NCBI GenBank assembly: GCA_963730005.1
Contig: CAVSPO010000005.1
Coordinates: forward strand, 1 to 24,744
Length of the DNA stretch: 24,744 nt
Direction: 5' to 3'
Origin: CAVSPO01 sp963730005
GTDB lineage: Bacteria; Actinomycetota; Actinomycetes; Propionibacteriales; Propionibacteriaceae
Made by a program: the position numbers and the translations under genes. Below the pieces are notes generated by a model. That model saw nothing but the letters and a program-made list of their open reading frames with translations, did no database searches and had not been told where the DNA came from. Positions 15,698 through 23,121 of the stretch are shown here, piece after piece (position 1 is the stretch's first letter; every line of letters begins with the position of its first letter).

Positions 15698-16972
15698 ATG
15701 GCACGGGTGGTGCAGAAATTCGGTGGTTCGTCGGTGGCGGACGCCGAGTCGATCAAGCGGGTGGCGCGCAGGATCGCCCAGACCGCCGCGGACGGGACGG
15801 AAGTCGTCGTCGTCATCTCAGCCATGGGTGACACCACGGACGACCTGCTCGACCTGGCTTTTCAGGTCAGCGACCATCCCAATCCCCGCGAACTCGACAT
15901 GCTGCTGAGCACCGGTGAGCGCCAGAGCGCGTCCCTGCTGGCCATGGCCCTGGACGACCTGGGCTGCCCGGCGTTGAGCTACACCGGCTCCCAGGCCGGC
16001 GTCATCACGACGTCGGTGCACGGCGACGCCCGCATCCTCGAGATCACACCGCAGCGGCTGCGTGACGCGCTGGACGGCCACAACGTGGTGATCGTGGCCG
16101 GCTTCCAGGGCGTGTCCAGGGAGACCAAGGAGATCACCACGCTGGGCCGAGGCGCATCCGACACCACGGCCGTCGCCCTGGCTGCGGAGCTTGGCGCCGA
16201 GTACTGCGAGATTTACACCGACGTGGACGGCATTTACAGCGCCGATCCACGGATCACGAAGGGCGCGCATCGTGTTCCTGAGCTCACCTACGAGGAAATG
16301 CTCGAGTTGGCAGCCAGCGGCGCCAAGGTGCTTCACCTGCGCTGCGTGGAGTATGCCCGGGTTGCCGGCGTGCCGATCCACGTGCGCAGCTCCTTCAGTG
16401 ACAAACCCGGCACCTGGGTCAGGGGCCAGGCCGAGATCGAGAAAGGCAACCAAATGGAACAGGCCGTCATCAGCGGGATCGCCGCCGACACCTCCGAGGC
16501 GAAGATCACGGTTTTGGGAGTGCCCGACCGGGTCGGTATGGCTGCCCGGATCTTCCACACCATCGCCGACGCCGGTGTGAACATCGACATGATCGTGCAG
16601 AACGTTTCCCTCGTCGAGACCGGCCGCACCGACATCTCGTTCACGCTGCCGATGTCCGACGGCGAGAAGGCCATGGCGGTTCTCAACGCGGCCAAGTCCC
16701 AGATCGGCTTCAGTGACCTGCACTACGACGACAAGATCGGCAAGGTCTCGGTGGTCGGCATCGGCATGCGCACCCACCCCGGCGTGACTGCCAAGTTCTT
16801 CGACGCGCTTGCCTCCGCCGAGATCAACATCGACATGATCAGCACCTCCGAGATCCGGATCTCGGTGGTGGTTGCTGCCGAGGACGTGAACCGCGCCGTC
16901 ATCGCCACCCACACCGCTTTCGGGCTGGACTCCGACGGAGAGGCCGTCGTCTACGCCGGAACTGGCCGGTGA
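15698..16972 (+). CDS. lysC: Aspartate kinase (alpha subunit)
   Basis: A 424-residue aspartokinase that phosphorylates aspartate as the first step toward lysine/diaminopimelate, threonine and methionine. The kinase domain has KFGGSSVAD (7-15), STGERQSASLLAMAL, and the ATP-site loop TDVDGIYSADPR. Two C-terminal ACT domains (about 265-410) carry the feedback region VNIDMIVQNVSLVETGRTDISF and, later, INIDMISTSEIRIS. The start follows AAGGAGG by 7 nt. Compared from memory with C. glutamicum LysC, the serine equivalent to S301 is kept and T311 is replaced by serine. Unlike many actinobacteria, asd does not follow; murJ does, in a 4-nt overlap. Confidence 0.96.
   Translation: MARVVQKFGGSSVADAESIKRVARRIAQTAADGTEVVVVISAMGDTTDDLLDLAFQVSDHPNPRELDMLLSTGERQSASLLAMALDDLGCPALSYTGSQAGVITTSVHGDARILEITPQRLRDALDGHNVVIVAGFQGVSRETKEITTLGRGASDTTAVALAAELGAEYCEIYTDVDGIYSADPRITKGAHRVPELTYEEMLELAASGAKVLHLRCVEYARVAGVPIHVRSSFSDKPGTWVRGQAEIEKGNQMEQAVISGIAADTSEAKITVLGVPDRVGMAARIFHTIADAGVNIDMIVQNVSLVETGRTDISFTLPMSDGEKAMAVLNAAKSQIGFSDLHYDDKIGKVSVVGIGMRTHPGVTAKFFDALASAEINIDMISTSEIRISVVVAAEDVNRAVIATHTAFGLDSDGEAVVYAGTGR
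16454..16972 (+). CDS. Aspartate kinase beta subunit (internal in-frame start)
   Basis: Met253 of lysC begins MEQAVISGIAADTSEAKITV, which aligns with the start of the known C. glutamicum beta subunit (MEEAVLTGVATDKSEAKVTV). A GAAAGG ribosome binding site lies 7 nt upstream of this ATG. The product would be 172 residues, the two ACT domains only, and would form the regulatory alpha2beta2 enzyme. This is an inference from homology and the ribosome binding site. Confidence 0.6.
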   Translation: MEQAVISGIAADTSEAKITVLGVPDRVGMAARIFHTIADAGVNIDMIVQNVSLVETGRTDISFTLPMSDGEKAMAVLNAAKSQIGFSDLHYDDKIGKVSVVGIGMRTHPGVTAKFFDALASAEINIDMISTSEIRISVVVAAEDVNRAVIATHTAFGLDSDGEAVVYAGTGR

Positions 16973-18723
16973 CCAAACGCGGTGGGGATGACCCAGACGC
17001 CAGCAGCGAGCCTGGTGATGGCGCAGCACCCCACCGCGAGGTCAGTGGTGTCGAGCCGGAAACCGTGTCCACGGACGCCCCCACCCCCGTTTCTGGCGGG
17101 CTGTCCACGGCGCAGGTGCGTCAGCAAGAGCGCAGCGTAGGCCGCAACTCCACGCTGATGGCGATGGGCACCCTCGGCTCCCGGGTGCTGGGCGTGGTCC
17201 GCAACGCCTTGGGTGTGGCCGTCATCGGCGCGAACACCAAGGCGGCCGACGCCTTCAACACGGCCAACACCCTGCCCACCCAGATTTATGTGCTGATCGA
17301 TTCCGGACTGCTCACGGCAGTGCTGATCCCGGCCATCACCAAGGCACTCAAGAACAGGGACGGCGGGAAAGACTTCGTCAACCGGCTGCTGACGGTCTGT
17401 CTGTTGGGGCTGGTGGTGGTGACAGCCGTTGCCACAGCGGCCACGCCGTGGTTGATCGGGTTGCTCGCCAACACCTCCGACCCGGCCGCATTGCAGCTGA
17501 CCATCCTGCTCGGCTACATCTGCATGCCCCAGATCCTCTTCTACGGCATCTACGCCGTGCTCGGGCAGGTGCTCAACGTCCAGAACCGCTACGGGGCCTT
17601 CGCCGTGGCGCCTGCCCTCGCCAACGTGGTGCAGATCGTGGGGCTCGTGGTCTTCCTGCTGCTGTGGGGCCATCAGCCGGTGCCGGGGGAGTGGAGCGCC
17701 ACCATGGCGTGGGTGCTGGCCGGCAGCTACACCCTCGGTATCGCGGTGCAGGGCTTGTCCGTGGCCGTGGCGCTGCGGCGCAGCGGTTTCCGGTTCCGTC
17801 CCGCCCTGGGGCTGCGGGGTTACGGCTTCGGGTCGGTGTCCAGGTTGGCCGGCTGGACCTTCGGTGCGGTCGGCGTCTCACAGCTGGGGCTGCTCTTCGC
17901 CACCCGCCTGTTCTGGACGCTGGGCGAGGGCACCGACGGCGGCCCGGTGACGGTGTACAACCAGGCTTTCGTCGCCTTCATGCTCCCGCACTCGCTGTTC
18001 ACCGTGTCGATCATCACGGCGATGTACCCAGCCCTGGCTGCCACCTGGCAGGACCGTGACCACGAGGGCATGCGCCGCCAGCTGCGTCGGGGTATGTCGC
18101 TGCCGGCCGTCGGCGTGATCCCGGCCAGTGTCGCCATGGTGGTGCTCAGCCGGCCACTGGTGCACACGTTGTTGCCCACGGCCGACCCGCAGGCGGTGGC
18201 GGCGATCGCCCTGAGCATGTCGATCATGTGCGTGGGCCTGTTGCCGACCGGCATCAACTACCTGCGGCAGCGCTACTTCTACACGCTGGAGGACGGCCGC
18301 ACGAACTTCCTCTGCCAGGTCACCCTGACCGGGCTGAACGTCGCGTTCGGGCTGGGTGCCTTCCTGCTCTCGCCGGTCTGGGCCGTCCCGATGTGGGCGG
18401 CAGGCCAGTCGATCGCGAACTGGACGGTTGCCGGGTTGTTCATCCTGATCGCCCGCCGCGATCTGGGTGGTCTCGGGATGGCGCCGGTGCTCGGGCTCTG
18501 GGCGCGGTTGCTGCTCGCCTCCGGGTTCGGCGCCCTCGCGGCCTGGCCGCTGGCCCGCCTGATGCTGGGGCAGGGCTCGGGCTGGCTGGGCAGCGTGTTC
18601 GCGCTGCTGGTCGGGGTAGCGGGCTTCTTGCTGGTCTTCTACGTCGCGGCCCGGCTGTTGCACATCAGCGAGGTTGAAGACCTGGCGGGCGGCATCCTCC
18701 GTAAGCTGCATCTCAAGCGCTGA
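16969..18723 (+). CDS. murJ: Lipid II flippase MurJ/MviN family
   Basis: A 584-residue polytopic membrane protein with about 14 hydrophobic segments. The MviN signature is at residues ~58-100: RNSTLMAMGTLGSRVLGVVRN, then ADAFNTANTLPTQIYVLIDSGLL. Other family traits are NRYGAFAVAPALANVVQIVGL, VYNQAFVAFMLPHSLFTVSIITAMYPALA and LRQRYFYTLEDGRTNF. It would flip lipid II across the cytoplasmic membrane for peptidoglycan synthesis. Residues 1-55 are a hydrophilic, probably cytosolic extension. The GTG start at 16969 overlaps the lysC stop (GTGA), so its translation is probably coupled to lysC. It may be the sole MurJ or a paralogue; the window cannot tell. Confidence 0.92.
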   Translation: MTKRGGDDPDASSEPGDGAAPHREVSGVEPETVSTDAPTPVSGGLSTAQVRQQERSVGRNSTLMAMGTLGSRVLGVVRNALGVAVIGANTKAADAFNTANTLPTQIYVLIDSGLLTAVLIPAITKALKNRDGGKDFVNRLLTVCLLGLVVVTAVATAATPWLIGLLANTSDPAALQLTILLGYICMPQILFYGIYAVLGQVLNVQNRYGAFAVAPALANVVQIVGLVVFLLLWGHQPVPGEWSATMAWVLAGSYTLGIAVQGLSVAVALRRSGFRFRPALGLRGYGFGSVSRLAGWTFGAVGVSQLGLLFATRLFWTLGEGTDGGPVTVYNQAFVAFMLPHSLFTVSIITAMYPALAATWQDRDHEGMRRQLRRGMSLPAVGVIPASVAMVVLSRPLVHTLLPTADPQAVAAIALSMSIMCVGLLPTGINYLRQRYFYTLEDGRTNFLCQVTLTGLNVAFGLGAFLLSPVWAVPMWAAGQSIANWTVAGLFILIARRDLGGLGMAPVLGLWARLLLASGFGALAAWPLARLMLGQGSGWLGSVFALLVGVAGFLLVFYVAARLLHISEVEDLAGGILRKLHLKR

Positions 18724-18768
18724 CACCGCGAGACACAGACTTTCCACGCCCGATGCAGCCGCGGGAAT

Positions 18769-18784
18769 ATACCCCCCAGGGTAT
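18769..18784 (+). promoter_or_regulatory. CsoR/CstR-family operator
   Basis: ATACCCCCCAGGGTAT is a perfect 6-4-6 inverted repeat (ATACCC / GGGTAT). This is the pattern reported for CstR and related CsoR-family repressors. It lies 75 bp before the persulfide dioxygenase gene, so the downstream genes are probably repressed until persulfides modify the regulator's cysteines. The promoter elements near it are not clear. The regulator gene is not in this window. Confidence 0.8.
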
Positions 18785-18804
18785 GTGGTTGGTGCAGTAG
18801 AAAA

Positions 18805-18836
18805 GTGTTGGAGCAACCCGGTTGCTGCAGCAACAC
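18805..18836 (+). other. 5'-leader hairpin of the cst-like operon
   Basis: An outer GTGTTG (18805-18810) / CAACAC (18831-18836) pair surrounds an inner palindrome GCAACC-C-GGTTGC (18813-18825). It lies 22 nt before the start codon of the next gene. It could be a second protein-binding site or an RNA hairpin that affects translation. Confidence 0.5.
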
Positions 18837-18858
18837 ACCCCACGTCAAGAGGACAGCC

Positions 18859-20247
18859 ATGTACTTCGCGCAGCATTACCTGGAGTGCCTGTCGCAGGCC
18901 AGCTACCTGATTGCCGATGAGAGCACGCGACGCGCCGTCGTCGTGGACCCGCGTCGCGACATCGAGGTCTATCTCGACGACGCCCGCGAGCACGGGTTCA
19001 CCATCGAAGGCATCATCAACACCCACTTCCACGCCGATTTCCTGTCAGGCCACCTGGAGTTGGCGAAGGCCACCGGGGCCTGGATCGGCTACGGCGACAA
19101 GGCGTCCCCGGAATTCGAGTTCCGGCCGCTGGCCGACGGGGAACGCATCTCGCTCGGCGACGTCACCTTGGAGATCATGCACACCCCTGGCCACACTCCC
19201 GAGTCGATCTCGGTGCTGGTCTTCGAGAAGGCCGACGACGACGTCGCCTACGGGGTGCTCACCGGGGATGCGCTCTTCATCGGTGACGTGGGCCGCCCAG
19301 ACCTGCTCGCCTCGATCGGGGTCAGCGCCGATGAGCTGGGCGCCATGCTGTACGACTCGGTGCAGAACCGCCTGATGGGTCTGGACGATGCGGTTCGCGT
19401 CTTCCCTGCCCATGGCGCCGGATCGGCGTGTGGCAAGAACCTGTCCACCGAGCGGCAGTCCACCATCGGTGCGCAGCGTCTCACCAACTACGCGGCCCGT
19501 CCCATGTCCCAGGAGAAGTTCATCGAGCTCGTGACCGAGGGCCAGCCTGCCGCTCCCGGGTACTTCGTCTACAACGCCACCCTGAACAGGAAGCTGCGTG
19601 ACCTGCGCGAACCGGACGAGGCGCACCCTGCTCTGAGCGTCGCCGAGGCAGACGCCGAACTGGCTGCCGGTGCTGTGCTGGTGGACGCTCGGCCGCCGGC
19701 CGAATATGCCACGGGGGCCCTGTCCGGGTCGATCAACATCGGCGCGGACGGCCGTTTCGCCGAGAACGTCGGATCCGTGCTCAAACCGACCGACCGGGTG
19801 GTGGTGCTGGCGCCGGCAGGCCTGGGTGAGGACACCTGTATGCGCCTGGAGCGCATCGGATACGACAACTGCGCCGGCCATCTCGCCGACGGCGAAGCCT
19901 TCCTGCTGTCCCACTCCGACCGGGTGTCGCCGGTCAGCCGGCTGACGGTGGCCCAGTTCGACGAAGTCCGGACCAACCCGGAGGTGCAGGTGGTCGACAT
20001 CCGCAACGCCGGCGAGCTGGAGGTGAACGGCAAGGTTCCGGGAACCCGGCACATCCCGCTCGCTGAGCTCGTCAAGCGCAGTGACGAGCTCGATCCCACC
20101 CGGCCGGTCGTGCTGCACTGCGCGGGGGGCTGGCGCAGCAGCGTCGGCGCCAGCACACTGCGGGCGCACGGCTTCACCGACGTCTCCGACCTGCTGGGCG
20201 GCTTCGGCGCCTGGTCGGCCGCCCATCCCGACGTTCAGCAATCCTGA
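18859..20247 (+). CDS. cstB: Persulfide dioxygenase-rhodanese fusion, CstB-like
   Basis: A 462-residue cytoplasmic enzyme. Residues 1-~240 are a metallo-beta-lactamase fold of the ETHE1/persulfide dioxygenase type: THFHADFLSGH (55-65), HTPGHTPES (108-116), GDALFIGDVGRPDL (136-149) and PAHGAG (183-188). His56, His112 and Asp137 match the expected iron triad by spacing. Next comes a rhodanese-like domain whose active loop (LAPAGLGED, ~317-325) lacks cysteine, so it is probably a pseudo-rhodanese. The last domain is an active-type rhodanese with Cys421 in HCAGGWRSS. This order equals S. aureus CstB, which turns persulfides into thiosulfate. The start follows AGAGGA by 5-6 nt; a GTG at 18805 in frame is rejected. 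It is the first gene after the operator. Confidence 0.92.
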   Translation: MYFAQHYLECLSQASYLIADESTRRAVVVDPRRDIEVYLDDAREHGFTIEGIINTHFHADFLSGHLELAKATGAWIGYGDKASPEFEFRPLADGERISLGDVTLEIMHTPGHTPESISVLVFEKADDDVAYGVLTGDALFIGDVGRPDLLASIGVSADELGAMLYDSVQNRLMGLDDAVRVFPAHGAGSACGKNLSTERQSTIGAQRLTNYAARPMSQEKFIELVTEGQPAAPGYFVYNATLNRKLRDLREPDEAHPALSVAEADAELAAGAVLVDARPPAEYATGALSGSINIGADGRFAENVGSVLKPTDRVVVLAPAGLGEDTCMRLERIGYDNCAGHLADGEAFLLSHSDRVSPVSRLTVAQFDEVRTNPEVQVVDIRNAGELEVNGKVPGTRHIPLAELVKRSDELDPTRPVVLHCAGGWRSSVGASTLRAHGFTDVSDLLGGFGAWSAAHPDVQQS

Positions 20248-20259
20248 AAGGAAATCCCC

Positions 20260-20580
20260 ATGCCACCAGAGATCAGTGTCAACAAGTTCAGCGAGGCCCT
20301 CGCCAAGGGCGCTTACGCGATCGACGTCCGCGAGGTCAACGAATATGTCGAAGGCCACGTCCCCGGCATCAGGCTGATGCCGGTGAGCCGCTTCTCCAGT
20401 TTCCTGGAAGAGCTGCCCAAGGACCGGACCATCTACGTGATCTGCAGGTCCGGCAATCGCAGTTCCACCGCGGCCAACTACCTGACAATGAAGGGTTTCG
20501 ACGCTGTCAGCGTGTCGGGCGGCACCGTCGAGTGGATCAAGGCCGGCAAACCCGTGGCTGTGGGGATGGAAGAGGGCTGA
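20260..20580 (+). CDS. Single-domain rhodanese (sulfurtransferase)
   Basis: A 106-residue rhodanese domain with DVREVNEYVEGHVPGIRLMPVSRF and the active loop CRSGNRSS, with Cys62 as the persulfide-carrying residue. There is no signal peptide, so it is cytoplasmic. The start at 20260 has AAAGGAAA 5 nt upstream, 12 nt after the stop of the dioxygenase-rhodanese gene, so cotranscription is likely. It would shuttle sulfane sulfur between thiols and the dioxygenase. In staphylococcal cst operons CstA includes a rhodanese domain, so this may be a reduced functional counterpart. Confidence 0.9.
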   Translation: MPPEISVNKFSEALAKGAYAIDVREVNEYVEGHVPGIRLMPVSRFSSFLEELPKDRTIYVICRSGNRSSTAANYLTMKGFDAVSVSGGTVEWIKAGKPVAVGMEEG

Positions 20581-20644
20581 GCCACCCCGACGATTCGCCC
20601 AAGCCTGGTGGGAAACGTGAACGGCGACGCCGTGGAGTGGAGAA

Positions 20645-21430
20645 ATGCCGATGGAGTACGTGATCGCAGCGCTGGCTGGTGTCCTGATCGGGGTGGTGCT
20701 GGGCAGCTTGGGCGGTGGTGGCGGGATCCTGACTGTCCCGGTGCTGATCTACCTGATGGGGATGCAGCCGCTGCAGGCCACCACGGCGTCGCTGATCATC
20801 GTCGGCATCTCCAGCCTGGCTGCCGCGCTCGCCCACGCCAGGGCGAGCCGCGTCGACTGGGCTCGGGGTTCCCTGTTCGCGGCCTTCGGCACCATCGGCA
20901 CCGTGACCGGGTCGTTGTTGTCCAGGGACGTGGACGGCGAAATCCTGATGCTTGCCTTCGGGCTGCTGCTGTTGTTGGTTGCCGCCCTGATGTTCCGCAA
21001 GGCTCGACGGGGCGGCAGTTCGGCGGCGGAGGTCAAGTCGTTGCGTGACCCGCGGACCGCGATCACGACCGTGGGCACAGCCATCCTGGTGGGTCTGCTC
21101 ACCGGGTTCTTCGGGGTGGGGGGTGGGTTCGCGATCGTGCCCGCCCTGACGTTGGTGCTCGGTCTGCCGGTGCTGCTGGCAGTGGGGACGTCGCTGGTCG
21201 TCATCGTCATCAACAGCGCCACTTCGCTGGCGACCCGACTGGCTGTCGGCGTCGAGCTGGACTGGCCCGTGATCGCCGCCTTCGCGCTGGCCGCCATGGT
21301 CGGTTCGCTGGCCGGGTCGCGGGTCACCTCCAGGGTGTCGCCGCGGACGCTGCAGCTGGCGTTCGCCGCCCTGTTGGTGGTGGTTGCCATCTACACCATT
21401 GCGACGAACGCGGTGGCACTGGCCAGCTGA
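20645..21430 (+). CDS. TauE/SafE family sulfite or sulfur-oxyanion exporter
   Basis: A 261-residue membrane protein with about 8 hydrophobic segments in two similar halves. Each half has the family glycine motif: GVVLGSLGGGGGILTVPVL near residue 16 and GLLTGFFGVGGGFAIVPAL near 152. TauE/SafE proteins are thought to export sulfite, sulfoacetate or related anions. Behind a persulfide dioxygenase and a rhodanese it most likely removes sulfite or thiosulfate, as TauE does in the S. aureus cst operon. The start may be the ATG at 20645 (GGAG 7 nt upstream) or at 20651. It follows the rhodanese stop by 64 bp. Confidence 0.88.
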   Translation: MPMEYVIAALAGVLIGVVLGSLGGGGGILTVPVLIYLMGMQPLQATTASLIIVGISSLAAALAHARASRVDWARGSLFAAFGTIGTVTGSLLSRDVDGEILMLAFGLLLLLVAALMFRKARRGGSSAAEVKSLRDPRTAITTVGTAILVGLLTGFFGVGGGFAIVPALTLVLGLPVLLAVGTSLVVIVINSATSLATRLAVGVELDWPVIAAFALAAMVGSLAGSRVTSRVSPRTLQLAFAALLVVVAIYTIATNAVALAS

Positions 21431-21503
21431 GCCGGTTCCTGTTCGCATCTCAGACCCAGCGACCGGCTTGGCGGAATCCGCGCCCAGGCGCGAAAGTGGG
21501 GGC

Positions 21504-23012
21504 ATGCTCCAGCCTGACCAGATCGACCGACTGCGTGCCGCGCTGCTGGCCGCCGACTACACCCTCGACCCGGTGCTCGCCCGGATCGGGGTGCCCGGCC
21601 AGGACGGCCTGACGCGCAACGTCACCATCCCGGCACTCGACGCCCTGGCCGGTGCGGATGACGCGCAGGCGACGTTGATCCGGCTGTTCCCCTTGCAGGA
21701 ACCCCAACCTCGTGCCGCCGTCGCCGCAGCGTTACCCCTGGACGACCTGCTGGCCGCCGGGGCGCTTCGGCTCGAAGCTGGGCTGGTCCGGGCCAACATC
21801 GACGTCCGGCCGTACGGCTTCGACGACGGCCAGCCAGGCCGGCAACCGTTCACCGGCTGGGTGGTCAGCGACCCCATGCCCGGCCTCAACCTGCGAGTCA
21901 CCCCCACCCGCCCCGACTACGTGCTGGGGGTCAGCCCGGCGTCCACCACGCTCGCCCAGATGACCATTCCCGCTGCCGTCAACCGTGCCCTCGACCTGGG
22001 CACCGGCTGCGGCGTCCAGAGCCTGCACCTTGCGCGGCACGCGAGCTCCATCGTCGCCACCGACCTCAACCCCCGAGCATTGGCCCTGGCAAGGATCACC
22101 GCCGGGCTGAACGGTTTGGCGCTGGACACCCGGCTGGGCAGCCTGTACGAGCCCGTCCCCGACGACCGCTTCGACCTGATCGTCAGCAACCCGCCCTACG
22201 TGATGAGCCCACCCGACCAGGGCGGCCAACGTCTGGTCTACCGCGAGAACAACTTCATCGGCGACGGGTTGGTCGAGACCGTGGTGCGCCAGGCGCCCAG
22301 CCACCTCACCCCCGGCGGCACCCTGCAGGTGCTCGCCAACTGGGCGGACACTGCCCAGCGGGGGTGGCAGGACCGGCTGGCCGCCTGGGTTGAGGGCACC
22401 GACTGCGACCTGTGGGTCATCGAACGCGAGCACCTGGACCCCTACACCTACATCGAGATCTGGCTCAACGACGCAGGCCTGGCTGGCAGCGACCAGTGGG
22501 CTCCTCGTTACCGGCAATGGCTCGACTACTTCAACCAGCTGGGCATCACCGGCGTCGGCATGGGCTGGATCACCCTCACTCGCGCCGGCCGCAACACCCC
22601 GGTCGTCGACTTCGAGACCTGGCCCTGGGACGTGCAACAGCCGGTTGGAGCCGCACTGGGGCGTCGCTCCAACGACAACACCCAGCTCGCTCGGCCGGAC
22701 GAGCAGTTGCTGGCCGCCCGCTGGGTGCTGCGTGACGACGTGGTGCAGGAAAGCCTCGGCACCCCCGGAGCGCCCGACCCCAGCCATCTGGTGCTTCGCC
22801 AGGCCACCGGTTTGAAGCGGGCCATCGAGGTCGACACCGCCAGCGGTGGCATCCTGGGTGCCTGCGACGGCGAACTGGCGCTGGGCACCATCATCGATGC
22901 GGTTGCCTCGCTGCTGGGTCTCGACCCGGCCGCGACCCGCAGGCAAGCGCTGGTCGTGATCCGGCGAGCCATCGCCGAGGGCTTCCTTGACCTGTCCGGG
23001 GACAGTCAGTGA
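21504..23012 (+). CDS. Class I SAM-dependent methyltransferase, NPPY type, with extra domains
   Basis: A 502-residue protein. The central Rossmann domain has motif I LDLGTGCG (163-170), an acidic motif II (VATDLNPRALALA) and the catalytic NPPY (229-232). NPPY points to methylation of a planar nitrogen: an adenine N6, a guanine N2 or a protein glutamine. The first ~150 residues and the last ~200 (after the methyltransferase fold, FETWPWDVQQPVG onward) are additional domains that I recognise only as conserved in actinobacterial proteins of this kind. The C-terminus ends in a winged-helix-like stretch (GTIIDAVASLLGLD onward). The start at 21504 follows GTGGGGG; the frame is open to 21384. The substrate is unknown. 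Confidence 0.82.
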   Translation: MLQPDQIDRLRAALLAADYTLDPVLARIGVPGQDGLTRNVTIPALDALAGADDAQATLIRLFPLQEPQPRAAVAAALPLDDLLAAGALRLEAGLVRANIDVRPYGFDDGQPGRQPFTGWVVSDPMPGLNLRVTPTRPDYVLGVSPASTTLAQMTIPAAVNRALDLGTGCGVQSLHLARHASSIVATDLNPRALALARITAGLNGLALDTRLGSLYEPVPDDRFDLIVSNPPYVMSPPDQGGQRLVYRENNFIGDGLVETVVRQAPSHLTPGGTLQVLANWADTAQRGWQDRLAAWVEGTDCDLWVIEREHLDPYTYIEIWLNDAGLAGSDQWAPRYRQWLDYFNQLGITGVGMGWITLTRAGRNTPVVDFETWPWDVQQPVGAALGRRSNDNTQLARPDEQLLAARWVLRDDVVQESLGTPGAPDPSHLVLRQATGLKRAIEVDTASGGILGACDGELALGTIIDAVASLLGLDPAATRRQALVVIRRAIAEGFLDLSGDSQ

Positions 23013-23032
23013 CTGACGGAGAGCGATCGGGG

Positions 23033-23060
23033 TGGACAACCATGAATGTGGGGCTACCAT
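23033..23060 (+). promoter_or_regulatory. putative topA promoter
   Basis: TGGACA (23033-23038) and TACCAT (23055-23060) are separated by 16 nt. The predicted start near 23067 leaves a leader of about 55 nt before topA, which can form a GCCCA/TGGGC hairpin. Both hexamers resemble vegetative consensus elements. Confidence 0.5.
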
Positions 23061-23121
23061 CCGAAGGGCGCCCAGCGAGTGGGCAGCACGCCGCAGCGGG
23101 TTATCAGACGGGAACAGAACT

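Noticed and set aside
15818..17029. 403-codon open frame on the minus strand opposite lysC
   Set aside because: His/Asp/Val-rich mirror of lysC. No homology is recognisable.
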